Assembly (NCBI GenBank): GCA_910576385.1
Contig: CAJTIR010000001.1
Span: forward strand, 210,091 to 274,090
Direction: 5' to 3'
Length of the DNA: 64,000 bases
Source: Lachnospiraceae bacterium
Lineage (GTDB): Bacteria; Bacillota; Clostridia; Lachnospirales; Lachnospiraceae
The notes under the pieces are model-generated. The model was not told the origin of the DNA and ran no database searches. It worked only from the letters and a program-made list of their open reading frames with translations. Positions 38,713-46,578 of the stretch are shown here, in pieces. Numbering within the stretch: the first letter of the stretch is position 1; every line of letters begins with the position of its first letter. The translations under genes and the position numbers were made by a program.

Positions 38713-39654
38713 ATGCCAATCAAAGTTCAGAGCGGATTACCAGCAAGAGAGACGTTGGAGCGGGAAAATGTATTTACAATGGATGAAAATAGGGCTATGC
38801 ATCAGGATATCCGCCCCATTGAAGTGGGAATCTTGAATCTCATGCCTTTAAAGGAAGAAACAGAGCTGCAGATATTGCGGGAGTTGTCCAATACACCACT
38901 GCAGGTGGATGTAACTTTTGTGAAGACCGGCAGCCATGAATCCCGCAATACCTCCAGCAGCCATCTAAATAAATTTTATCATACCTTTACAGAGATCAAA
39001 GAGCGCAAATTTGACGGTTTTATCATTACTGGAGCGCCAGTCGAGCAGATGGAGTATGAGGAAGTGGATTATTGGACAGAGTTTCAGGAGTTCTGTGAAT
39101 GGACCAAAACGAATGTCACTTCCACCATGCATCTGTGTTGGGGGGCACAGGCAGGACTTTATTATCACTATGGTATTCCCAAACATCCATTAGATCAAAA
39201 GATGTTTGGATTGTTTGAGCATAAGGTTAGTAATCGTAAAATTCCGTTGGTACGCGGATTTGATGATTATTTTCTGGCGCCCCATTCCAGACACACAGAG
39301 GTGCGCAAAGCAGATATCGAAAAAATACCAGAGTTGACCATTCTGGCTGAATCGAAAGAGGCAGGGGTATTTTTGATCATGGATACCAGCGGCAAGAAAA
39401 TTTTTGTGATGGGACATCCAGAATATGATCGTGTAACGTTACATACCGAATATATGCGGGATAAGGAAAAAGGGTTGGATATTCAGATCCCAAGAAATTA
39501 TTACCAGGATGACGACTGTACGATCCGTCCCCATTTACAGTGGCGTGCTCATGCCAATACCCTTTACACCAATTGGCTCAATTATTATGTCTATCAGGCG
39601 ACTCCATATGAATATACGGCTGTGCCGCCAAAAAAGGGAAGTCATGGAATATAG
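38713..39654 (+). CDS. metA: Homoserine O-acyltransferase MetA
   Basis: MetA acylates homoserine in methionine synthesis, with acetyl-CoA in most Firmicutes and succinyl-CoA in enterics. The 313-residue protein carries IRPIEVGILNLMPLKEETE, the active-site Cys in HLCWGAQAGLYYHYGI, and the His-Glu pair in FVMGHPEYDRVTL. An acyl-acceptor motif near SNTPLQVDVTF fits the family. Substrate use cannot be settled by eye. There is no room for a SAM riboswitch, as only 27 bp separate it from ligA. Its last 11 bp overlap the start of the JetA gene. Confidence 0.93.
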   Translation: MPIKVQSGLPARETLERENVFTMDENRAMHQDIRPIEVGILNLMPLKEETELQILRELSNTPLQVDVTFVKTGSHESRNTSSSHLNKFYHTFTEIKERKFDGFIITGAPVEQMEYEEVDYWTEFQEFCEWTKTNVTSTMHLCWGAQAGLYYHYGIPKHPLDQKMFGLFEHKVSNRKIPLVRGFDDYFLAPHSRHTEVRKADIEKIPELTILAESKEAGVFLIMDTSGKKIFVMGHPEYDRVTLHTEYMRDKEKGLDIQIPRNYYQDDDCTIRPHLQWRAHANTLYTNWLNYYVYQATPYEYTAVPPKKGSHGI

Positions 39655-41038
39655 ATATGAGATACCAGACAGCTTCTATAGCCTGTTCCGATCACCAAAT
39701 CGGGACACGTATATAGAAGCCTTGTTAATTATAAATGAAGAATATCAATATCAGAGTTATTTTCTGAGCCGTGAGGCGTGTGTGCGAATCTTGAGTGAGT
39801 ATTTTTCACAGAAAAAACTTCAGATACAGCGGGAGGAAAATGAGACAGAGCTTGATTTGCTGGAAACTCCGGCGAACCGTATTCTCAACTGGCTGTTAAA
39901 GAGCCGATGGCTCAAAAAACTGGAGGATTATTATGCGCAGGTGACAAATATTATGATTCCCGATTATGCAGCGGTTTTTATAGAAGCTTTTGAAAAACTC
40001 ACCAGTCAGGAGATGGATGATACTGAAGTTTACATACAAAACGTGTATGCCATTTTATTTTCTCTGCGTCAGGATCCCAATGCCAATATCGGCCTTTTAA
40101 AGACTGCGCTCTATAATACCAGAAGACTGAATAAATCTTTGCAGGATATGTTACACAATATGGATCGTTTTTTTGACAGCTTATTGCAACAGCAATTTTA
40201 TGGAGATTTGCTCAAGGATCATCTGGAAGGTTATGTAGAAGAGATTATTCACAGAAAATATCATATTTTAAAGACCAGTGATAATTTTTATATCTATAAG
40301 AGTGATATTAAACAGTGGATTCGACAGATGCAGCAGGATTATGACTGGATGATGGGACTTGCCCAGAGAGAAGGACAGGCAAGAGCGGATCGTCAGAAAG
40401 AGACAGATATTCAGGAGATTTTGGACATTTTAGAGCGCATTGACCGTGGATTTGATGATATTGAGCGGCGGATTGCCAATATGGACCGAGAGCATATGAA
40501 ATATGTCAAGGCAACCGTGGCGCGTCTCAATTACTTGTTGAATCAGGAAGGAAGTATGCAGGGGATGGTGGTGCAGATTTTAAATCAGATTTCCAGAAGA
40601 GAACAACCGGAAGAGGATCTCAAAAAGGTAGCAGAGCAGATCAATCTTTCTGGATTTCAGACACTCAATGAAAAATCCCTGTATCGCAGGCGCGCGCCCA
40701 AGAAAAACTTTATTGAAAATTTACAGCCGCAGGCAGAACAGAAAGAGCTTTCTAGGGAGGATATTTTAAGGCTCAATCAGATCCATCACAGATACAGCAG
40801 ACAGCAGGTGGAGGAATTTCTGGAATTGCATGCGGATCCACAGGGAACTATTCAGATTACAGAAGATACCGTCAAGAGTGATGAGGATTTTGAAAAGCTG
40901 ATTCTTGCCTATGATTATGCAGGTAAGAAAAACAGCAAGTATCGGCTGCTGCCAAATCAAGGGGAAAAGGAACCCAAGACAGCAGACAATGGCAGATACT
41001 GTTATCCCAGGCTGACATTTATCTCAATCTCTGATTGA
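39644..41038 (+). CDS. jetA: JetA-like kleisin subunit of a Wadjet/MksBEF-type SMC system
   Basis: From ATG 39644, with AAGGGAA before it, the protein is 464 residues; an earlier in-frame start at 39509 lies deep inside metA and is rejected. It begins with YEIPDSFYSLFRSPNRDTYIEALL, goes on with a helical core (about 60-330) rich in charged residues, and ends in the pattern DYAGKKNSKYRLL and GRYCYPRLTFISISD. I recognise it as the JetA group found in Clostridia (MksF/kleisin-like), which bridges the SMC heads. It is the first of three co-directional genes: jetB follows 40 bp later, jetC overlaps jetB. It overlaps metA by 11 bp, so its expression is tied to metA. Confidence 0.85.
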   Translation: MEYRYEIPDSFYSLFRSPNRDTYIEALLIINEEYQYQSYFLSREACVRILSEYFSQKKLQIQREENETELDLLETPANRILNWLLKSRWLKKLEDYYAQVTNIMIPDYAAVFIEAFEKLTSQEMDDTEVYIQNVYAILFSLRQDPNANIGLLKTALYNTRRLNKSLQDMLHNMDRFFDSLLQQQFYGDLLKDHLEGYVEEIIHRKYHILKTSDNFYIYKSDIKQWIRQMQQDYDWMMGLAQREGQARADRQKETDIQEILDILERIDRGFDDIERRIANMDREHMKYVKATVARLNYLLNQEGSMQGMVVQILNQISRREQPEEDLKKVAEQINLSGFQTLNEKSLYRRRAPKKNFIENLQPQAEQKELSREDILRLNQIHHRYSRQQVEEFLELHADPQGTIQITEDTVKSDEDFEKLILAYDYAGKKNSKYRLLPNQGEKEPKTADNGRYCYPRLTFISISD

Positions 41039-41078
41039 GATAAAAGCTATCGGCGTTCTTGAGTCGAAAGGAATACCA

Positions 41079-41693
41079 ATGATTGCTTATTTTGAAACTT
41101 TATCAGAGGGGGAGCAGCTTCAATTGACACAGGTAATCCAGGGATTATTACGACAGACCTTTTTCCTGGAACGAAAATATGAGAAAAGTACAGGGAGATT
41201 TGTACTCAATCGGGAGTATCGAATACTGAGTAAACATTTTGATTTTTTAAAAGAATATTTTCAGGTGGCGGGCATTGAGCTTCACGAAAATATTCAAAGT
41301 GGTGTGATTTATATTACAGGGGAACAGGTGATGGCCGAGCGGCTTACCAAGTTGTCCACCATCTATCTTCTGATTTTAAAATTGATTTATGATGAGCAGA
41401 TGGCCTCCGCTTCCACAAGTGTCAATATTTACACGACCTTGGGGGAAGTAAACAGTAAGCTTGGCAGTTTTCAGATTTTGAAGGACAGGCCGTCGCCCAC
41501 GGAACTTCGGCGCACGCTTGCCCTGTTAAAACGCTATCAGATCCTGGAAGTGCTTGATCCTGTGGAGGAGACACAGGCAGAGACAAGATTGATCATTTAT
41601 CCTTGTATCAATATGGCGTTGATGGGAGAACATGCAAGGAGCTTGCTGGAGAGTTTTACAGAGGAGGAACAGAATGCAGAAAAAGAAGCATAG
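41079..41693 (+). CDS. jetB: JetB-like (DUF4194) subunit
   Basis: The 204-residue protein has the winged-helix-like pattern of the DUF4194/MksE/JetB group (KITE subunit of the complex). Examples are QVIQGLLRQTFFLERKYEK, YRILSKHFDFLKEYFQVAGIELH, then VNIYTTLGEVNSKLGSF with RPSPTELRRTLALLKRYQILE, and INMALMGEHARSLLESF near the end. It bridges the kleisin and SMC subunits in related complexes. AAAGGAA precedes the start. The last 20 bp overlap the start of jetC. No truncation. Confidence 0.85.
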   Translation: MIAYFETLSEGEQLQLTQVIQGLLRQTFFLERKYEKSTGRFVLNREYRILSKHFDFLKEYFQVAGIELHENIQSGVIYITGEQVMAERLTKLSTIYLLILKLIYDEQMASASTSVNIYTTLGEVNSKLGSFQILKDRPSPTELRRTLALLKRYQILEVLDPVEETQAETRLIIYPCINMALMGEHARSLLESFTEEEQNAEKEA

Positions 41694-44600
41694 AGAGCAT
41701 TTTGAAATATTGTCGCGGATGTGCCTCAACAACTGGCATTATATTGATCGTAAAATTCTGTCCTTCCATAAGGAAATCAATTTTTTTACAGGGCATTCTG
41801 GCAGTGGAAAATCCACGATTATTGACGCTTTGCAGGTGGTGTTATACGCCAATACAGACGGCAGAGGGTTTTTCAACAAGGCGGCGGCGGATGATTCCGA
41901 CCGCAGTCTGATTGAATATCTGCGCGGTATGGTCAATATGGAGGACAATAATGCCAGCCAGTATCTTAGAAACCAGGATTTTTCCACAACCATTGTATTA
42001 GAATTTACACGCAGTGACACAGGGGAACAACAGTGCGTCGGTGTGGTTTTTGATGTGGAGACAGCGGCAAACGATTATTCTAAGCGCTATTTTTTCTGGC
42101 ATCAAGGAGGACTGTTTGAAAACAGCTATCGTATAGAACAGCGAGTCATGTCTGCGGAGGAGGTTCGCGAATTTCTAAGCCGTAGATTTGAAAAAGGCGC
42201 TTGGTTTGCGACCTCACGCAATGAGACTTTTCGCAGAAAATTGTACGACGAGTATCTGGGCGGGCTGGATATGGAGAAATTTCCCATGTTGTTTAAACGG
42301 GCGATCCCGTTTAAGATGAACAGCCGTATTGAGGAGTTTGTAAAGGAATATATCTGTATGGAACAGGATATCCATATTGAGGATATGCAGGAAAGTGTCA
42401 TTCAGTATGGCAGAATGCAGCAAAAGATTATGGATATTCGCAGAGAGGTGGATAGCCTTAAGGCGATTCAAGAAGCGTTTGCAAAGGTTACACAACAGAA
42501 AGAAGAGGTCTTAAAATATCAGTATTTCGTAGAAAAGTGTTCTGTTCTGGCAAAACAGCAGAAAATTCAAGAACTGCAGGATAAGATCCAATTTCACAAA
42601 ATAGATCTGCAGCAAGGCAGACAAAATCTGACAGAATTAGAACAAAAAAAGCAGGAATATAATATTAGAAAAGAAGAGTTCATCCGCCTGATTTCAGAAA
42701 CCGGATATCAAGCAGCGCAAGATCAACTGAGAAATGTCAATGAATTGTTAGAGCGACTGGAACGCAGTAAGCTGGAGTGGGATGATACGGCAAAGAATTT
42801 GAAGGCCTGGGCAGACAGTGAGATGGCCGCGAACACCATTTTATGGAATGTAAAAAAGTTTAATAACTATTCCATCCAGGAATCGGAGTTAGAAGATCTA
42901 AAGGAAGCAATTACACAGCTTCGCGAGCAGATTTCTGAGGAGAAGGATGACCTGCAGGCTCAGGTAAAAGAAGTGCGCAGAGCACGCAAGGAGACAGAAC
43001 GGGAGTTATCCGAGCTTCACAAGGGCAGTAAGGCATATCCCCGAGAATTGATCGAAGCCAGACAGTATTTATATCAGAAGCTGTCGGAACAGAACGGTAG
43101 AGCAGTAAAGGTCAGTATTTTGGCTGATCTTTTGGATATCAGCCAAGAGCGCTGGCGCAATGCGGTGGAAGGGTATCTGGGTAATAACAAGCTGCTGTTA
43201 GTTGTGGAACCCAAATATGCAAAGCAGGCGGTTGCCTTGTATCAAGAGATGGATCATCGGAAATTTTTCCGTGTTTCCGTGTTAGATACCGAAAAGGTGA
43301 CAGAACGAAAGCATCATGTACAGGAACATGCGCTTGCAAAAGCGGTAAAGACCAGAGAAGAATATGTGCGAAGTTTTATTGATTTTCTCCTCGGAAATGT
43401 GGTTCAATGTGAGTCTGTGGAACAGATGCGCCAGTTTTCTGTGGCAGTGACAGAGGATTGTATGTTGTATCAGGGCTACCGGCTGCAGCATATCAATCCT
43501 GATAATTACATAAAATATGCCTATATTGGTGCGGAAAGTCTTAAGCGGCGCATGTCGATGCTCAAAAAAAGACGGGATGAATTGGAGAAAAAATGGCAGC
43601 CGTTGTGGGAAGAACTTGAGAGTTTGAATGAATTACTGGCTATGGAATCGTTATCTAGAGATGCAGGCCAATATCTAGAATGGCTGTCAGATATCAGACG
43701 AATCCCAAAACAGAAAAAAGAGAAAGAACGCTTAAGTACACGGATTGTGGAATTGCAGCAAAAAGATGTCAGCCGCTTAAAATTGCAAAAGCAGGAGTTG
43801 GAAACTTCGCTTGGGGAACTTGAGGCGCAGATACTACATCTTTCTAATCAGCTCTATGAAAGGCAGAGACAGATTGACAGAGAAGAGCAAGAGCATCTTA
43901 GGCTTAGTCAGGAGTTGGCTGATCAAGAACGGCAATTTGTCTCGCAGCCGCATCTAGAAGAACAATGGGCGGCGCAGATGGAGCAGACTAAGAAAGGTGC
44001 AGAAGATTTGCAGAAACGTTACCTCACTCGTGAGCAAGCTGCAAGGGCAGATCAGGAGGAATTATTTCGGCTGCTTGCTGAGCTTCGCAGTGCCTATCTG
44101 AGAGAACATCCCAACCGCAGCTTTGGAGCCTTTGAGGAGACCAATCTAAGTTACGATGGTCTTTTGGAAGAATTACAATGTAAAGATTTGGAGCGTTTTC
44201 AGGAATTGGCCAGAGAGCAGGCCAAGTCAGCTCTGGAGCATTTTAAAGATGATTTTATTTATAAGATTCGCAGTGCAATCGAAGACGCCATACGCAGAAA
44301 GGATGAGTTGAATAGAGTGATCGCCAAGTTGGACTTTGGAAAAGATCAATATCAGTTTATTTTTCAGCGTAATTCTGGGGAGGACGGAAAATATTATGAT
44401 ATGTTTATGGATCGGGATCTAGATATCAACCCCAGCCAGCTATCCAACCAGATGGCAAATCAGATGGATCTGTTTCGCATGGAACATGAAAATAAATATG
44501 GGGAGCAGATGAACGAGCTTTTAAATATTTTTATTCCTCCTGCAGATGCCTCTGCCCAAGAACAGGAGGAGGCAAAGCGCAGTATGGACAAGTATGCGGA

Positions 44601-45039
44601 TTACCGTACCTATCTCTCTTTTGATATGCAGCAGATTATCCGCGGTGAGGATGGGCAGCCAATCAAACTAAAACTCAGCAAAATGCTGAAGAAAAATTCT
44701 GGCGGTGAGGGACAAAATCCCTTGTATGTGGCATTGTTGGCCAGCTTTGCACAGACCTACCGGATTGCGATGGATGGCAGAACATATCGGGCGCCGACCA
44801 TTCGTCTGGTGGTGTTGGATGAAGCTTTTTCCAAGATGGACGCTGAGAAAGTGGCTAGCTGTATCAGCCTGATTCGCAAACTTGGCTTTCAGGTGATTAT
44901 CAGCGCCACGAATGATAAGATTCAAAATTACTTGGAAAATGTGGATAAGACGTTTGTGTTTGCCAATCCCAATAAGAAAAGTATCTCCATCCAGGAATTT
45001 GAGAAACGGGAATTTAAACAACTGCAGGTGGAAGAGTAA
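41674..45039 (+). CDS. jetC: JetC-like SMC ATPase of a Wadjet/MksB-type system
   Basis: From ATG 41674, preceded by AGGAGGAA, the protein is 1121 residues. Walker A GHSGSGKS is near residue 40; long coiled coils run through about 210-480 and 620-900 around a hinge-like middle that includes AVKVSILADLLDISQERWRNA and GYLGNNKLLLVVEP; the C-terminal head has the ABC signature KNSGGEGQNPLYVALL and Walker B RLVVLDEAFSKMD with its Asp and Glu. So ATP binding and hydrolysis should work. The protein extrudes or clamps DNA loops in known relatives (JetC, MksB). No jetD follows; a 192-bp inverted repeat begins 118 bp after its stop. Confidence 0.9.
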   Translation: MQKKKHREHFEILSRMCLNNWHYIDRKILSFHKEINFFTGHSGSGKSTIIDALQVVLYANTDGRGFFNKAAADDSDRSLIEYLRGMVNMEDNNASQYLRNQDFSTTIVLEFTRSDTGEQQCVGVVFDVETAANDYSKRYFFWHQGGLFENSYRIEQRVMSAEEVREFLSRRFEKGAWFATSRNETFRRKLYDEYLGGLDMEKFPMLFKRAIPFKMNSRIEEFVKEYICMEQDIHIEDMQESVIQYGRMQQKIMDIRREVDSLKAIQEAFAKVTQQKEEVLKYQYFVEKCSVLAKQQKIQELQDKIQFHKIDLQQGRQNLTELEQKKQEYNIRKEEFIRLISETGYQAAQDQLRNVNELLERLERSKLEWDDTAKNLKAWADSEMAANTILWNVKKFNNYSIQESELEDLKEAITQLREQISEEKDDLQAQVKEVRRARKETERELSELHKGSKAYPRELIEARQYLYQKLSEQNGRAVKVSILADLLDISQERWRNAVEGYLGNNKLLLVVEPKYAKQAVALYQEMDHRKFFRVSVLDTEKVTERKHHVQEHALAKAVKTREEYVRSFIDFLLGNVVQCESVEQMRQFSVAVTEDCMLYQGYRLQHINPDNYIKYAYIGAESLKRRMSMLKKRRDELEKKWQPLWEELESLNELLAMESLSRDAGQYLEWLSDIRRIPKQKKEKERLSTRIVELQQKDVSRLKLQKQELETSLGELEAQILHLSNQLYERQRQIDREEQEHLRLSQELADQERQFVSQPHLEEQWAAQMEQTKKGAEDLQKRYLTREQAARADQEELFRLLAELRSAYLREHPNRSFGAFEETNLSYDGLLEELQCKDLERFQELAREQAKSALEHFKDDFIYKIRSAIEDAIRRKDELNRVIAKLDFGKDQYQFIFQRNSGEDGKYYDMFMDRDLDINPSQLSNQMANQMDLFRMEHENKYGEQMNELLNIFIPPADASAQEQEEAKRSMDKYADYRTYLSFDMQQIIRGEDGQPIKLKLSKMLKKNSGGEGQNPLYVALLASFAQTYRIAMDGRTYRAPTIRLVVLDEAFSKMDAEKVASCISLIRKLGFQVIISATNDKIQNYLENVDKTFVFANPNKKSISIQEFEKREFKQLQVEE

Positions 45040-45157
45040 CGCCATATGACAGGCATTGTGATTCTATGATTTCAGAATGCAAACTGCATATGTCTGTCCG
45101 CAAAATTCTTATTTTTCAAGAATTTTGTTCTAACCTCGATATAGTAAATAGAAAAGT

Positions 45158-45349
45158 GGGGCTGCCGCACTAACATAAATTACAATTTATAGATTCGTTC
45201 AAAAGGTTTACATTGCAGAGCAATGCAAACAATATGCACAAAAATCATTCTGGGAAGCTAGCTTCCCAAGATAATTTTTGTGCATTCTGTCTTTGACGCT
45301 TTAGCGGCAAGACCTTTTGAACGAACGAAGATATTACTGCGACAACCCC
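45158..45349. mobile_element. MITE-like element of 192 bp after jetC
   Basis: Ends GGGGCTGCCGCA (45158-45169) and TGCGACAACCCC (45338-45349) are inverted with two mismatches. Inside are perfect arms TTCGTTCAAAAGGT (45194-45207) with ACCTTTTGAACGAA (45312-45325), then TGCACAAAAAT (45235-45245) with ATTTTTGTGCA (45274-45284), and the palindrome GGGAAGCTAGCTTCCC (45252-45267) at the centre. The whole element folds into one long cruciform and codes for nothing. It is the main content of the 335-bp gap between jetC and the next gene. Confidence 0.65.
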
Positions 45350-45374
45350 TATTGCACAAAAGAGGTTAAGGGAT

Positions 45375-46298
45375 ATGGCAAATTATACGGTGGGCGCTTT
45401 GATCCGTGATGCCAGGGAACGGCAAAAATATTCCCAGGAGGAGTTGAGTTATGGGATTTGTACGCCTTCCACCTTGTCAAGGATTGAAAATGGGATGCAG
45501 ATACCGGGAAAAAAGATTTTGGAAGGCCTGCTTCAGAGATTGGGGATTGTGGATCAAATTCATAATGTTTGTCTTAGCAAGGCAGAAATGCAGCAGTATG
45601 AAATGGAACAGCATTTGGTGCGTTGTCTTGGGAAGAAAGAATATGACAAGGCAAAACAGTTAGTGGCAATGCTAGAAGAAATGCTGCAGAAAAAACAACG
45701 AAGTGGTTACAGCAGAAATATGGAAGAGCAATACTTGCGTTTTGCTAAAGTATTGATTCACAAAAATCAGGGGGAAAGCGCCCAGAAAATATTAGAACAA
45801 TTTTTGGAAGTGATTCGAATTACAATACCTGAATTTGATGGTCTGCATCTTAAGACTAGACTTTTAACTTATCAGGAAATTAGTATTCTCAATAATATTG
45901 GATGTAGTTACCATGCAGTCGGCAATAACTGGGATGCATTCCATTTGTTGTTTGAACTGAAAGAATACATCGAAAAGCATCCTTTTCATGGACAAGAATT
46001 ATCTGTAAAATATCCAATGATTTTACAGAATCTTTCTTCTTGGCTGGGGCAGGAAGGTTATTATCAAGACGCCCTGGCACTCTGCCAGAAAGGAATAGAT
46101 TTTTGTATTGAATATGGAAAAATGCATACCTTTCCCATGCTGTTGTGTAACAAAGCATGTGCCCTGGCAGAGTTAGGACAGATTGAAATGTCGAAAGAAT
46201 TTTTTGATTTGAGTACTGCCGTATTTCAGGCAGTAGGTCAGCGCGAACGCGCGGAACAAGTGAAAAAATATGCGCAAAATTATGGTATAATTTCATAA
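45375..46298 (+). CDS. XRE/Rgg-like transcriptional regulator with TPR-like domain
   Basis: The 307-residue protein has an N-terminal helix-turn-helix (residues 5-62) with LIRDARERQKYSQEELSYGICTPSTLSRIENG (key parts RDARERQKYSQEELS and TPSTLSRIENG). The helical C-terminal part (about 100-300) resembles tetratricopeptide repeats, with YHAVGNNWDAFHLLFELK, NLSSWLGQEGYYQDALALCQKG and LCNKACALAELGQIEMSKEFF. This layout is that of the Rgg/PlcR group, which bind short secreted peptides. No peptide gene is visible nearby. The next gene lies beyond a terminator, so its target is unclear. Confidence 0.85.
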   Translation: MANYTVGALIRDARERQKYSQEELSYGICTPSTLSRIENGMQIPGKKILEGLLQRLGIVDQIHNVCLSKAEMQQYEMEQHLVRCLGKKEYDKAKQLVAMLEEMLQKKQRSGYSRNMEEQYLRFAKVLIHKNQGESAQKILEQFLEVIRITIPEFDGLHLKTRLLTYQEISILNNIGCSYHAVGNNWDAFHLLFELKEYIEKHPFHGQELSVKYPMILQNLSSWLGQEGYYQDALALCQKGIDFCIEYGKMHTFPMLLCNKACALAELGQIEMSKEFFDLSTAVFQAVGQRERAEQVKKYAQNYGIIS

Positions 46299-46378
46299 AA
46301 TGACGTCTTATTAAAAGGTTTCTTCCACATCATCCAGAAAGAAAAAAAGAATCATTTTTCTAGAAATGCTCATAACAA

Positions 46379-46421
46379 CACCTCCCCTCTATGTATTCAG
46401 TATAGAGGAGAGGTGATTTTT
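46379..46421 (+). terminator. Terminator after the HTH-TPR regulator
   Basis: CACCTCCCCTCTAT (46379-46392) pairs with ATAGAGGAGAGGTG (46402-46415), 13 of 14 positions, followed by ATTTTTA. Confidence 0.8.
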
Positions 46422-46578
46422 ATACCATGCTATCCTGTGCAAAGAATTAGTTGCATGAAACGATATATTACTCTAAAAGCTAAATTCAAATTTGTTTTAT
46501 TAGGTGTCTTGTTATTCTGCATGATTTGCGCAAAAATGTGTAGAATAAGTTATTGCAAAAATCACCTGGCATGATAAA

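Noticed and set aside
39509..39643. A 45-residue extension of JetA
   Set aside because: It is encoded within metA in another frame, and the ribosome binding site and conserved N-terminus point to 39644.
42126..43491. Several leftward open frames inside jetC
   Set aside because: They are antisense shadows of a strongly supported SMC gene and show no ribosome binding sites or family motifs.
45040..46578. A hidden or frameshifted jetD
   Set aside because: On both strands I looked for a TOPRIM-like or DUF2220-like protein after jetC. The gap holds only the inverted repeat, and the next gene is a clear HTH-TPR regulator.
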